Below are positions 29,933 through 37,880 of a DNA stretch of 56,445 bases, piece by piece (position 1 is the first letter of the stretch; every line of letters begins with the position of its first letter). The position numbers and the translations under genes were made by a program. A model generated the notes under the pieces. The model saw nothing but the letters and a program-made list of their open reading frames with translations. It was not told where the DNA came from and searched no databases. Source of the stretch: a virus. The stretch covers positions 1 through 56,445 of the IMG/VR virus record IMGVR_UViG_3300031718_000013; one strand, written 5' to 3'.

Positions 29933-30885
29933 CTCTTATCGTCCTTGTGCTAGCTTGCGCACAGGTCGCGTCGGCGCAAATCAGCGGCCCCATCACGCAG
30001 GCGGTAGGCGGCGGCAATGGCGGCAATGCCGTGATCTCCATGTCGCCCACCGGCACGACGCACAGCATGATCGCTATCGCGATGTGCTCCAACTCAGCCG
30101 GAACCACCAACGTCACGGTCAGCGATGCGCACAATACTTGGGCTAGAGTGGTCGGCTATAACAACGATGGCACATCTGATGTTGAGATTTGGCGAGCGAA
30201 CAGCGTATTCGCTGGCACCTATAACGTCACGGTCGCGCGGGGCGGCTGCAATCGAGTCGCCGCGAATATCTCGGAATGGTCGGGTCTCGGTGCGTTGGAA
30301 CTGACGGGTAACGGGCATGGTTCAGCGCAATTTACAGGCACCAGCGAATCTTCGGGAACCATAACCACCACGAACGCGCAAGACCTAATCATTGGTGGGA
30401 TAGGGGACGCGAGTGATAATAGCGGCGTTCTAAGCCTCTCGTGCGGACCGACAAGTTGTACCGGCACACCGAATACTATGACTGGGTTGACTATTACTAA
30501 TAGCGGTGGTGGCTTCGTGGCGATATACCCCGCATACAGCAACTCGACGGCAGCGGGGCTGTGGCAGGAAAACATGAGCAAGGCCGGGAATAGCTCACTC
30601 GGCGCCTACAGCGGCATTCTGGTCGGGATAGAGGGGCCGACGCCCTCTGCCACCGCAACTGCTACAGCGACAGCCACGGCGACAGCGACAAGTACGGCAA
30701 CTAGCACTGCGACGGCAACCAGTACAGCCACAGCGACCGCAACTAGCACTGCGACCGCTACTGCGACCTCTACTGCAACTGCAACGGCTACAAGTACGGC
30801 CACCGCCACCAGCACAGCGACCGCGACACCCACTTGTCCCGGTCGAACCTCATCCTCGATGTGGAGGCGCGCGCTGTGCCCTTAG
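29911..30885 (+). CDS. Secreted protein with C-terminal Thr-Ala repeat (324 aa)
   Basis: Signal peptide MQHKLQLALIVLVLACAQVA then SA, cleaved before QIS. The mature domain is a beta-sandwich-like fold (AISMSPTGTT..., AGTTNVTVSDAHNTWARVVG, VEIWRANSVFAGTYNVTVAR) with a few Cys. It is followed at residues about 247-307 by (Thr-Ala/Ser) repeats and a short basic end. Unlike the other two repeat proteins, the repeat is near the C-terminus. Overlaps the next gene start. Confidence 0.65.
   Translation: MQHKLQLALIVLVLACAQVASAQISGPITQAVGGGNGGNAVISMSPTGTTHSMIAIAMCSNSAGTTNVTVSDAHNTWARVVGYNNDGTSDVEIWRANSVFAGTYNVTVARGGCNRVAANISEWSGLGALELTGNGHGSAQFTGTSESSGTITTTNAQDLIIGGIGDASDNSGVLSLSCGPTSCTGTPNTMTGLTITNSGGGFVAIYPAYSNSTAAGLWQENMSKAGNSSLGAYSGILVGIEGPTPSATATATATATATATSTATSTATATSTATATATSTATATATSTATATATSTATATSTATATPTCPGRTSSSMWRRALCP
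30649..30831 (+). repeat. Thr-Ala/Ser repeat 3
   Basis: About 60 codons of Thr-Ala and Thr-Ser-Thr-Ala units, again with varied synonymous codons, ending just before the gp10-like gene start. Confidence 0.88.
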
Positions 30886-33035
30886 CATCGAAAACCGTAC
30901 AGAACTTTCAAGGGCTTTTCGCGAATTACCAGATCCTCTCGCAGCCCAAGGGAACCGTCTCGCGCGACTCAAACTTGTGGTTTGCTACTCGCGGCGCGCT
31001 TAGGACGATCCCCGGATCGAAGATCATTTGCGCTCCGGGCGTCGGCGCTCCATCGGTTTTCTGGCGTGCGATTCAGGTGTTTTTTCCCTCGATCGCAGCA
31101 TCGTACCGGCTCTTTGCGCTTTCGGTGATCGCCAGCGGCAGTTCAACCGCTGTGATGTACGACGTCACCGGAGCGACCTGGAATACGCCTGCAGCGATGA
31201 CGATCCCGAGCCAGGGTGGATCGTTCGCCAAGCGCCCTGCCATTCTCGGCGGCACTCCACAACCGACACCAGTTCTGTTGCCCTACGCTGACAAACTGAT
31301 CGCGGCAGTCAGCGATTCCGTGCCACCGTTCGAATACGACGGATCGACGCCAGCGGCCGCACCAACCTTGAGCAGCACCGCGGGCGGTGCGCTTCCCCCG
31401 ACAACGTACTACGTTCGCGTGGTCTACAACGGTTACGCGACCCCGAGCGCTGAATCAGTCCTCGCAGTTGCAGGCGGCAACGTCCTGGTCGTTCATTCAC
31501 CGCCAGCGGTCGTGCTGCCCCTCGTGACGACCACCTATGACGTCTACGTCGGAACCTCTTCCGGAACCGAGACGAAGCAGAACACCGCGCCGATCAACAT
31601 CGGCACCAACTGGACCGAGCCAAATACCGGCCTCGTGGCAGGCGGCGCCCATCTATCCGCTCTCACCGACTCCCCCGGCGGCAAGCAGCTCATCAACGAT
31701 TTCAACTCGAATGCGAAATACGCGAAGTGGAAGCCCAATCACACCTATAGCCAGGGCAAGATCATCACGATCATTGTCGATAATATCTCGTTCGAGTACT
31801 CAGCGACTCAGCAGGGAACGACAGGCGACGGATCGGGCACTCCCGGTAATCCCAACGGTGCCGACAATGCCGACCAGTTCCCCACGCAAGTCAACGCCAC
31901 CATCGTCGACGGGGATATGGGCTGGGAGTGCTTAGGACCGCTCCCCGGGCCTCCGCCGGGTGCCGCCTACGTCTTCAACCATCTCGGCTTCCTGTGGCTC
32001 TGGGGAACGGCTAGCGACTATCTGGCGGACGGTATCTCGGGACCGGATGCAATCTGGCAATCGGGCCTGAATGACCCCGAGAGCTTCGATCCGGCCTATA
32101 CCGGGTACGTCGCCAAGGGGAACGGGGAAACGGCTCAGGGTGGCGCCGTGCTGACGCTCGAGGAAAGCGGGATCGCCGCGACTCAGCAGTTGGTGCTCTT
32201 TAAGGACGCCTCGACGTACAGCGTGTTTGGCGACTTCTCGACCTCGATCGAGATTTTGCAGGCTCCGGGCGGTGTCGGGTGCATCGCTCCAGGGACCATT
32301 CAGTTTATGGCCGATCTCGGGATTCTGCGGCTCTCGTACAAGGGCGTGACCCTCTTCGACGGGCAGAACGACACCACCGAGCTCTACACCGATCCGATCC
32401 GGTCGTACATTTTCGGCGAGATAGACCCCAACAGCGGCGCCTATGTAATTCAGCCGCTGGACTTCGCCAATATCCAACTGGCTAAATCGACTCAGGTGAA
32501 GAACCCGAGCTGCTACGCTTTCATTGCCCCGGTCCTCGGCGGCACGACGACGCGCCTGTTCATCTACGACCTCGAAGCTCAGATTTGGGCGATCGGGGAT
32601 CTGCCTTGGAATATAGGCGCGGCGAGTTTCCAGCCGACTCTTTCGGGGATGGAATCGGTCGTCGGCCTTGCGAACGATGGCACGATTCGCAGGATACTCA
32701 ATCCTTCGGACCTCGATTGGGACGGGACGCCGATCGTGTCGAGCGTGCGACTGCCGGAATTCGGTCGAGCGGCTCAACCGCTCTATATCCGGGGCTTCAA
32801 CATCCGCGCGCGAGGCTCAGGGCGCGTTACGAGCGTCACGGCGACCTATAAGGGGGTGCAGGGCAAGGAGATTCTGAGAGCGCCGCTATTGCCTCCGCAG
32901 ATGATGACTGGACCGGTCGATTTCAAGGTCAAGGTGCTCTCGGTCCATATTGACCTCGCTTTTGTCGGCCAGGTGCTGATCGAGGGGATCGAGTACCAGA
33001 TCAAAGAGAAGCAGACCACGAGGGTTGGCGCATGA
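30876..33035 (+). CDS. P22 gp10-like tail hub / DNA-stabilisation protein (719 aa)
   Basis: I place the start at GTG 30876: GGAGG lies 8-9 nt upstream and the protein then begins MPLASKTVQNFQGLFANYQI, like podovirus hub proteins. The TTG at 30834 gives 14 more residues. The protein has repeated beta-propeller-like strands (TTYYVRVVYNGYATPSAESV, GFLWLWGTASDYLADGISGP, ATQQLVLFKDASTYSVFGDF) and late strands QPLYIRGFNIRARGSG. P22 gp10-type hubs close the tail below the adaptor, and 'NDPESFDPAY' after a Trp-containing strand is typical. No signal peptide, in contrast to its neighbours. Confidence 0.65.
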   Translation: MPLASKTVQNFQGLFANYQILSQPKGTVSRDSNLWFATRGALRTIPGSKIICAPGVGAPSVFWRAIQVFFPSIAASYRLFALSVIASGSSTAVMYDVTGATWNTPAAMTIPSQGGSFAKRPAILGGTPQPTPVLLPYADKLIAAVSDSVPPFEYDGSTPAAAPTLSSTAGGALPPTTYYVRVVYNGYATPSAESVLAVAGGNVLVVHSPPAVVLPLVTTTYDVYVGTSSGTETKQNTAPINIGTNWTEPNTGLVAGGAHLSALTDSPGGKQLINDFNSNAKYAKWKPNHTYSQGKIITIIVDNISFEYSATQQGTTGDGSGTPGNPNGADNADQFPTQVNATIVDGDMGWECLGPLPGPPPGAAYVFNHLGFLWLWGTASDYLADGISGPDAIWQSGLNDPESFDPAYTGYVAKGNGETAQGGAVLTLEESGIAATQQLVLFKDASTYSVFGDFSTSIEILQAPGGVGCIAPGTIQFMADLGILRLSYKGVTLFDGQNDTTELYTDPIRSYIFGEIDPNSGAYVIQPLDFANIQLAKSTQVKNPSCYAFIAPVLGGTTTRLFIYDLEAQIWAIGDLPWNIGAASFQPTLSGMESVVGLANDGTIRRILNPSDLDWDGTPIVSSVRLPEFGRAAQPLYIRGFNIRARGSGRVTSVTATYKGVQGKEILRAPLLPPQMMTGPVDFKVKVLSVHIDLAFVGQVLIEGIEYQIKEKQTTRVGA

Positions 33036-33571
33036 GTTCGAGCACCCCTGGCATGGGCGGCGTCAGTTCGCCGGCAATCCGGCAGATGCTCCAGCGCATC
33101 TTGAAGCCACATTGCTTCCGCGGGCTGTCGGTCATGGACGTCGCCGGCCTGCAGACGGATTCACGCGGCAACGTGATTGCGTCGGTGATTTCAGACGGCG
33201 TGACGATCGCGGGCGGTATGAACGGCGTCCCGATAAGCGGGATGGGCGGTCCTGCCGGCCTCGGGACACTGATCGTGGTCACCAAGGCTTTCGGGGCGTC
33301 TCCGTTTGCGGCGGCCCTCAGTCCACAGGCAGGGACGGTTTTTCGATGCTCGGCGGGCGCTGGCGCGGATTTCGTTTTCAATCTGCCGGCCGCAACGGGT
33401 AGCGGACAGTGGTGCGTCATCAAGAAGATGGACGCCAACGCGCACAATATCGCGGTGACGCCGAACGGGGGAGATACGATCGACGGAGCGAACGCGGCGG
33501 TCAATGTGGCCGTCCAGAATGACGCGCTCTGGCTCTGCGATACGGTCGCCGGTGCGTGGGATAGTCTATAG
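33032..33571 (+). CDS. Small tail fibre / tail tip protein (179 aa)
   Basis: Coupled to the hub gene by ATGA. Gly/Ala-rich, beta-type C-terminal domain (ADFVFNLPAATGSGQWCVIK then KMDANAHNIAVTP.GGDTI) seen in phage fibre tips. Receptor contact is inferred. Confidence 0.55.
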   Translation: MSSSTPGMGGVSSPAIRQMLQRILKPHCFRGLSVMDVAGLQTDSRGNVIASVISDGVTIAGGMNGVPISGMGGPAGLGTLIVVTKAFGASPFAAALSPQAGTVFRCSAGAGADFVFNLPAATGSGQWCVIKKMDANAHNIAVTPNGGDTIDGANAAVNVAVQNDALWLCDTVAGAWDSL

Positions 33572-33587
33572 TGACAATCAGTGTCAC
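33571..33587. repeat. Short palindrome after tail genes
   Basis: GTGACA (33571-33576) and TGTCAC (33582-33587) are inverted repeats with a 5-nt loop, without a T run. TATTAT at 33606-33611 could be a -10 box for the lysis genes. The palindrome would then overlap the -35 position as an operator. Weak. Confidence 0.4.
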
Positions 33588-33662
33588 AACCCGTAGCGTA
33601 TGGTGTATTATCAGCCCATAGCGGAAGTAGAATCCTACGAAAGGACGACCGGAGAAATATGA

Positions 33663-33980
33663 TTGTCTACCAACGGAGATGCAACGCAGAACAAGCAAGT
33701 CATCGGTTGGGCCGTGAGCGCTCTGGCGGCAATCGGCATGATGCTTTTCCAGTGGGCCATTCTCGGCAGTATTTCCGAACTCCGCACCGACGTATCCAAC
33801 TTGCGTTCCGATATGAGTAGCCTCAACGCCACGGTGTCCTCTCTGAATACGGCGGTCTCGGATATAAAGCAGGACGGAATTGACTCGAAGGCCAAGGAGC
33901 AGTCCGACGTGGACAAGCTGTGGACAGCGCAGGAGCGCACCGACGATGCTATACAAGGGCACGACGGTCGTAGAAGATAA
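33663..33980 (+). CDS. Membrane protein with coiled coil, holin candidate (105 aa)
   Basis: TTG start 33663 with GGAG 8 nt upstream. One transmembrane helix at about residues 13-36 (VIGWAVSALAAIGMMLFQWA) is followed by a long coiled coil (LRTDVSNLRSDMSSLNATVS) and a basic end. It lies directly before the muramidase, so a holin or other lysis accessory is likely, by position only. Confidence 0.5.
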   Translation: MSTNGDATQNKQVIGWAVSALAAIGMMLFQWAILGSISELRTDVSNLRSDMSSLNATVSSLNTAVSDIKQDGIDSKAKEQSDVDKLWTAQERTDDAIQGHDGRRR

Positions 33981-33995
33981 TCGGTGAGGTAAGCG

Positions 33996-34598
33996 ATGGC
34001 TAAATCAAAGCGGCGAAAGCGTGGCGGTCCACCTGTCCGCGCCACCTTGGGAGGCTTGCTAACCGCCTTCGACGCCGCGCTCGCCATCACGCTCCAGTAC
34101 GAAGGGGGAGCCTCTAACAATCCGAACGATCCGGGTGGACTCACCTACAAAGGCATCACCCAGCAGCTTTACGAAACCTGCTGCCGCCACTACGGATGGC
34201 CGATGCAGCTCGTCACTCAAGCAACCGCCGATCAGATCCGAACGATCTACCACGATCAGTTTTGGGTGCCCGCGCGCTGTGAAGCCATGTCAGAGCCGTG
34301 GGCGATAGCGGCGTTCGACTTCGCGGTCAACTCAGGCGTGAATGCCGCGCTCATCGGAATCCAGGTCGCGCTCAAGGTCCGGGGTCTCTACAAGGGCAAG
34401 ATAGACGGCAACGTAGGCCCATTGACGCTGGCGGCGATGAAACAGAACCCGGCTACGATCCTGCTCGACCACCGCGGCGGCTTCAATCACGGATTGTGGG
34501 TGGAGAATGCGCGACTGACGGACTTTATGAACGGGTGGATCGCGAGAGACCAAGACTTGCGCGCGCGGATTTCCGCGATGTGGAAGGAAGGCGGCTAA
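33996..34598 (+). CDS. Endolysin, GH108-type muramidase (200 aa)
   Basis: After a basic N-terminus, residues 30-60 read ITLQYEGGASNNPNDPGGLT, YKGIT: the catalytic Glu36 of glycoside hydrolase family 108 in the EGG..N.pxDPGG.T.~GIt context. The C-terminal half (VGPLTLAAMKQNPATILLDH and DGNVG) fits the PG_binding_3 domain normally paired with GH108. It cleaves the peptidoglycan backbone for host lysis. No signal peptide, so it depends on a holin. Confidence 0.88.
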   Translation: MAKSKRRKRGGPPVRATLGGLLTAFDAALAITLQYEGGASNNPNDPGGLTYKGITQQLYETCCRHYGWPMQLVTQATADQIRTIYHDQFWVPARCEAMSEPWAIAAFDFAVNSGVNAALIGIQVALKVRGLYKGKIDGNVGPLTLAAMKQNPATILLDHRGGFNHGLWVENARLTDFMNGWIARDQDLRARISAMWKEGG

Positions 34599-34600
34599 AG

Positions 34601-35119
34601 GTGCCCAACGAACTCGACCCCAACGGCAACGTATGGACGATAGACGCTCTCCGAGTCTATTTGCTCGCCCAGATGGCGGCGCTGCGCGAGATGATGAACT
34701 CGCAGGAAGCCACCAACAAAGAGCGGTTTCTGAACGCTGAGAAGAACGTAGCGTTCGCGCTATCTGCGGCCGAGAAGGCCGTCTCAAAATCGGACGATGC
34801 CTACAACAAGCGCTTTGAACAGGCCAACGAAACCAAATCACTAGCGGCGGACCTCGGCGCCCGGATGGCGACACGGATCGAAGTGGAGCAGCAGATCCGG
34901 GGCGTGCTCGACAAGATCGAAGGCCCCCAAGGACTCGGGCAGCGGGTCGGTGAATTGGCCAGTCGCATAGACAAGGTTGTCACGATTGGCTCGGCACAGG
35001 CGGAATTACGCGGAGAGTCGCGGTCGCAGGGGCATTGGACTGTCCAGACCGCGATCCTCAGCTTGGGGCTGATCGTCAGCTTGGCGTTCTCGATACTGTC
35101 GCTCTTTATCAAGCGTTGA
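34601..35119 (+). CDS. Coiled-coil, tail-anchored membrane protein (172 aa)
   Basis: GTG 34601, two bases after the muramidase stop. Long helical coiled-coil body (MMNSQEATNKERFLNAEKNV, AAEKAVSKSDDAYNKRFEQA) and one C-terminal transmembrane helix (AILSLGLIVSLAFSILSLFI). Probably a lysis-module protein (holin or spanin-like). Confidence 0.6.
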   Translation: MPNELDPNGNVWTIDALRVYLLAQMAALREMMNSQEATNKERFLNAEKNVAFALSAAEKAVSKSDDAYNKRFEQANETKSLAADLGARMATRIEVEQQIRGVLDKIEGPQGLGQRVGELASRIDKVVTIGSAQAELRGESRSQGHWTVQTAILSLGLIVSLAFSILSLFIKR

Positions 35120-35132
35120 AGGAGGCAAAGCG

Positions 35133-35294
35133 GTGTTACTGCTAATCATCATCCTTATTCTGCTTTTCGGAGGTGGCGGATACTATGGCGGGTGGTACGG
35201 CCCCTACAACTATGGCTCCTATGGTCCGGGTGGCTTATTGCCGCTGATTCTTATAATCGTGCTCATAGTTCTCTTGATGCGAGGGAGGTTCTAA
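35133..35294 (+). CDS. Small two-helix membrane protein, DUF3309-like (53 aa)
   Basis: AGGAGG lies 8-9 nt before the GTG. The protein is two hydrophobic helices (LLLIIILILLFGGGG and LLPLILIIVLIVLLM) around a Gly/Tyr/Trp-rich loop (YYGGWYGPYNYGSYGPGG). This resembles small DUF3309-type membrane proteins of bacteria. It may be a holin. Confidence 0.65.
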   Translation: MLLLIIILILLFGGGGYYGGWYGPYNYGSYGPGGLLPLILIIVLIVLLMRGRF

Positions 35295-35296
35295 AC

Positions 35297-35470
35297 ATGG
35301 ACGCTTCTGTACTAACCTGCATCGTCGCGATCTGGGCATTTTGCTATATCTTCTGCGAGTACAGCCCGCCCCCGCAGCCGGCCCGGCAGTTTGTTCTTAT
35401 GCTCGGCCTCGTGCTGATCTTCGTGCTGATGATCTTCGGCGGCTACGGCATTTACCACGGAATACGGTGA
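35297..35470 (+). CDS. Two-helix membrane protein, holin candidate (57 aa)
   Basis: ATG 35297 just after the previous stop. Hydrophobic helices TCIVAIWAFCYIFCEY and FVLMLGLVLIFVLMIFGGYG joined by a Pro-rich turn. Size and topology fit a class II holin. Confidence 0.55.
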   Translation: MDASVLTCIVAIWAFCYIFCEYSPPPQPARQFVLMLGLVLIFVLMIFGGYGIYHGIR

Positions 35471-35847
35471 TGCCCACCGTGCCGCTCCCACCTTGGCTCC
35501 GCAAGATTCAGCAAAGCTGGTACTGGCAATTTCTCGGCCTGCCGCTGCTCGTCGGTTTCGGCGGATCGATGGTGACGATGGGCTGTCTCAAGGACGGCAT
35601 CCAGAACGTCGCGCCGGCCTGCTTTTGGGGCGCGGTGAACACAACCATCATTTCGTTTTTCACGGTGCTTATCTCGGGACATTCGCCGGGCAGCGCCAGT
35701 TTCGAACCGAACGGGACGACTAACACCCCCGTCGAGAACTTGGTCACGATCCAGAAGGCGGCGGATACCACCCGGCCCGAGATGAAGGACGTTGTAACCC
35801 ACGTCGAGCAGCAAGTGGCGATGGCCGCCAACGTAGCGAAGAACTGA
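35470..35847 (+). CDS. Membrane protein of lysis module (125 aa)
   Basis: ATG 35470 overlaps the previous stop (TGATG). Two hydrophobic segments (WQFLGLPLLVGFGGSMVTMG and NTTIISFFTVLISGH) and a polar helical tail ending EQQVAMAANVAKN. Function unknown; possibly a lysis regulator. Confidence 0.55.
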   Translation: MPTVPLPPWLRKIQQSWYWQFLGLPLLVGFGGSMVTMGCLKDGIQNVAPACFWGAVNTTIISFFTVLISGHSPGSASFEPNGTTNTPVENLVTIQKAADTTRPEMKDVVTHVEQQVAMAANVAKN

Positions 35848-35860
35848 CTTAGGAGATCCT

Positions 35861-36391
35861 ATGAAACGACTCGCAATTCTCTTGCTCGCCCTCGCGCTCT
35901 TCCCGCTCACGGCTCATGCCGCACACCACAGAGCGCACCACGTCTCTTTTCCCTTGCGCGGAGTCTACAGCGTCACGATCAATAACACGCAGAAGATGCC
36001 GGTCAGTTGCGGGGCGATCGCGCCTCCGAATCCGACGACCGGCTACCCTGTTAGCTGGTGGCCGAACACGGCGCCGGTGTTCACTTCCGACAATGCGAGC
36101 GTCACACTGGCGCCGATAAGCGGTGGCTCGAACCAGGTGTGGGCGATACCGAAATCAGGATTCGTTGGAACCGCCAACATCACGTGCTCATACACGAATC
36201 CCGATGGCAAGGTCGCGACTCCCAGCTCGGGGCAGATAATCGTTGCGGGAGCGCCGGCACCGACTCCGGAGCCGTCACCAAGCGCGAGTCCTGCCCCTAC
36301 CGCTATTCCATCAGCGAAGCCTTCGCCGGATATTACCGGAACCGGCATTAGCTTTTGTGGCCCGAGCGGGTGTAATCCAGTAGCGCAGTGA
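35861..36391 (+). CDS. Secreted beta-domain protein with Pro-rich tail (176 aa)
   Basis: Signal peptide MKRLAILLLALALFPLTAHA followed by AHHRAHH. The mature part is an Ig-like beta domain with one Cys pair (PVSCGAIAP ... ITCSY), then a Pro/Ala/Ser linker (APAPTPEPSPSASPAPTAIP) and a short Cys-containing end. Exported to the periplasm. It overlaps the next gene by 4 nt. Confidence 0.6.
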   Translation: MKRLAILLLALALFPLTAHAAHHRAHHVSFPLRGVYSVTINNTQKMPVSCGAIAPPNPTTGYPVSWWPNTAPVFTSDNASVTLAPISGGSNQVWAIPKSGFVGTANITCSYTNPDGKVATPSSGQIIVAGAPAPTPEPSPSASPAPTAIPSAKPSPDITGTGISFCGPSGCNPVAQ

Positions 36392-36807
36392 GCGACAAGC
36401 TGACAGCGTTCGGCTCCCTCTTTCTGATCTTGATGGTCGTCTTCGTGCTCGTCCAGGTTCAGCGGGACGTGGATAACGATTTTATCTATCCGATGCCGCT
36501 CCACCCCGGCGTGAACGTGATTCTGCACGATGCCGGATACGCGCAGCTCTACAGCTTCCGATTCATCAACGCGAACAAGCCGGTGTCGCTCTTTATAGGC
36601 GCTCCAAATACCGACTGCAGGGCGCGCGTGGGCGATCTCGCTGATTTGACTGAGGGCGTGAAGTTCACACTCACCGCTTCGGACGCGAGCTATTTGCACA
36701 AGGATTTCTGCGCGACCGTGCAGGCCGGGGAATGGCCGATGGTGTACGAATGCTGGCCAGCGTCGGGGATGGCCGGGGCGTGGAAGTCTTGTAGGAGGAT
36801 GCCATGA
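36388..36807 (+). CDS. Single-pass membrane protein (139 aa)
   Basis: GTG start overlapping the upstream stop. An N-terminal transmembrane helix (FGSLFLILMVVFVLVQVQ) anchors a periplasmic domain with four Cys, probably disulfide bonded. Could be a spanin-like or superinfection-related protein; not recognised. Confidence 0.55.
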   Translation: MSDKLTAFGSLFLILMVVFVLVQVQRDVDNDFIYPMPLHPGVNVILHDAGYAQLYSFRFINANKPVSLFIGAPNTDCRARVGDLADLTEGVKFTLTASDASYLHKDFCATVQAGEWPMVYECWPASGMAGAWKSCRRMP

Positions 36808-37313
36808 AGGCTATCGCGTGGGTTTATTGGGCGGTTCTCATTGTGTTCGGCCTATTGTACTTAGGCGGAACTCTCGTCGTTGTTCATTACCACCGCCAAG
36901 CTCGCGCGCTACAGGCAAGCAAGATAGCCGCCGCGCGCGCCGCTATTCTTAAGCACGGCCCCTGCATCGACCGTCCGTGCGATACGACCGTGCCGCTACC
37001 GTCGATGGAGTCGTATCAATGTTCCTATAGTACTGAGTGGCCACCAAAGGTCAGTTGGCCTGCAAAATGTCGCCAGATGCCCGATGGTGCCATGAACTGT
37101 GATTGTGGGGCGAATGACCCCGGCAGTGCAGCTACCAATCAGTATTATATGTGGCCTGCCGATTCTGCTACCGCTGCCAAGCCCTGCGCCGAGGTCAAAT
37201 CCAAGAAAGACGGCTGCAAGACGCCCAAGGGTAAGCCGACACCCTGCCTCATCCTGGATATTTACAACGCCTGCCACGCCGCGACTCCCGTACCGACGCC
37301 CCATGCCGGCTGA
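36804..37313 (+). CDS. Membrane-anchored Cys-rich protein (169 aa)
   Basis: Coupled to the upstream gene (ATGA). N-terminal transmembrane helix (VYWAVLIVFGLLYLGGTLVV), then a Cys-rich periplasmic domain with about ten Cys (CIDRPC, CDCG, CKTPKGKPTPC) and a Pro/Thr end. Not recognised. Confidence 0.55.
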   Translation: MKAIAWVYWAVLIVFGLLYLGGTLVVVHYHRQARALQASKIAAARAAILKHGPCIDRPCDTTVPLPSMESYQCSYSTEWPPKVSWPAKCRQMPDGAMNCDCGANDPGSAATNQYYMWPADSATAAKPCAEVKSKKDGCKTPKGKPTPCLILDIYNACHAATPVPTPHAG

Positions 37314-37473
37314 CCCGCTGACCGCCTATCGTCTACTCGCAGTGGATATTAACATCCTGTCTAATCTCGCGCGGTTTTTGCACCAGGCTGGCTACGACAT
37401 TCGCGCCAAGGAACTCGAAGACCTCATCGAGCGGGCGAAGGCGAATCCATATCGCGAAGGCGGACTCGACTAA
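37303..37473 (+). CDS. Small helical hypothetical protein (56 aa)
   Basis: ATG 37303 inside the end of the previous gene. MPADPLTAYRLLAVDINILS, LARFLHQAGYDIRAKELEDL: all helical. Not recognised. Confidence 0.5.
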   Translation: MPADPLTAYRLLAVDINILSNLARFLHQAGYDIRAKELEDLIERAKANPYREGGLD

Positions 37474-37482
37474 GCGTTCCGT

Positions 37483-37626
37483 TTGCTGTTCCGTTCGCAT
37501 CGGAGTACCGTTCGTCCTGTGCGATGCGGAACGTGTAGAAAGAAACTCACAGGCACTAAGCGCCGCCGATACTGCGATTCTTCCTGCCGCGCTCGTGCAT
37601 TTCGAAAGAGGCGGGCGAAGCGGTGA
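37483..37626 (+). CDS. Zinc-finger peptide (47 aa; start uncertain)
   Basis: The frame contains VRCGTCRKKLTGTKRRRYCD then SSCRARAFRKRR, a CxxC...CxxxC zinc finger on a basic backbone, and ends overlapping the next start (GTGA). The start could be TTG 37483 or a GTG just before the first Cys; no ribosome site decides. Similar short zinc fingers occur in phages near DNA-metabolism genes. Confidence 0.5.
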   Translation: MLFRSHRSTVRPVRCGTCRKKLTGTKRRRYCDSSCRARAFRKRRAKR

Positions 37627-37880
37627 AGCAATTCACGATCGGTGAGCAAGATTGGAGTGAACTCACGAGACTGGCCTCTCAGCCTTTTATTACGGTTGGT
37701 TCATTCACCCACGCAGAACTTCTTGAACTTTCCGGGATCCGCGATAAATGGCGCGAGATCGGCAAGCGGCTGGGGTTCAACGCTAACAAGGACATTCGCA
37801 CTATCGACAAAGACGCGCGCATCATCGAGGCGCATCCAATTAAGGCGCATCGGAGAAAGCTCAGAAGGAAGCGCCGGTGA
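37623..37880 (+). CDS. Hypothetical basic-ended protein (85 aa)
   Basis: GTG start overlapping the zinc-finger stop. Mixed domain (VGSFTHAELLELSGIRDKWR) and a basic end (KAHRRKLRRKRR). Overlaps the glycosyltransferase gene by 4 nt. Not recognised. Confidence 0.5.
   Translation: MKQFTIGEQDWSELTRLASQPFITVGSFTHAELLELSGIRDKWREIGKRLGFNANKDIRTIDKDARIIEAHPIKAHRRKLRRKRR

Noticed and set aside
23711-30831. Thr-Ala tracts as sequencing or assembly slippage
   Set aside because: The codons differ from unit to unit, so the DNA is not a simple repeat.
30606-30833. Val-Ala repeat protein on the minus strand opposite the Thr-Ala tracts
   Set aside because: It is the reverse reading of the repeat; the plus frame has the signal peptide and flanking domain.
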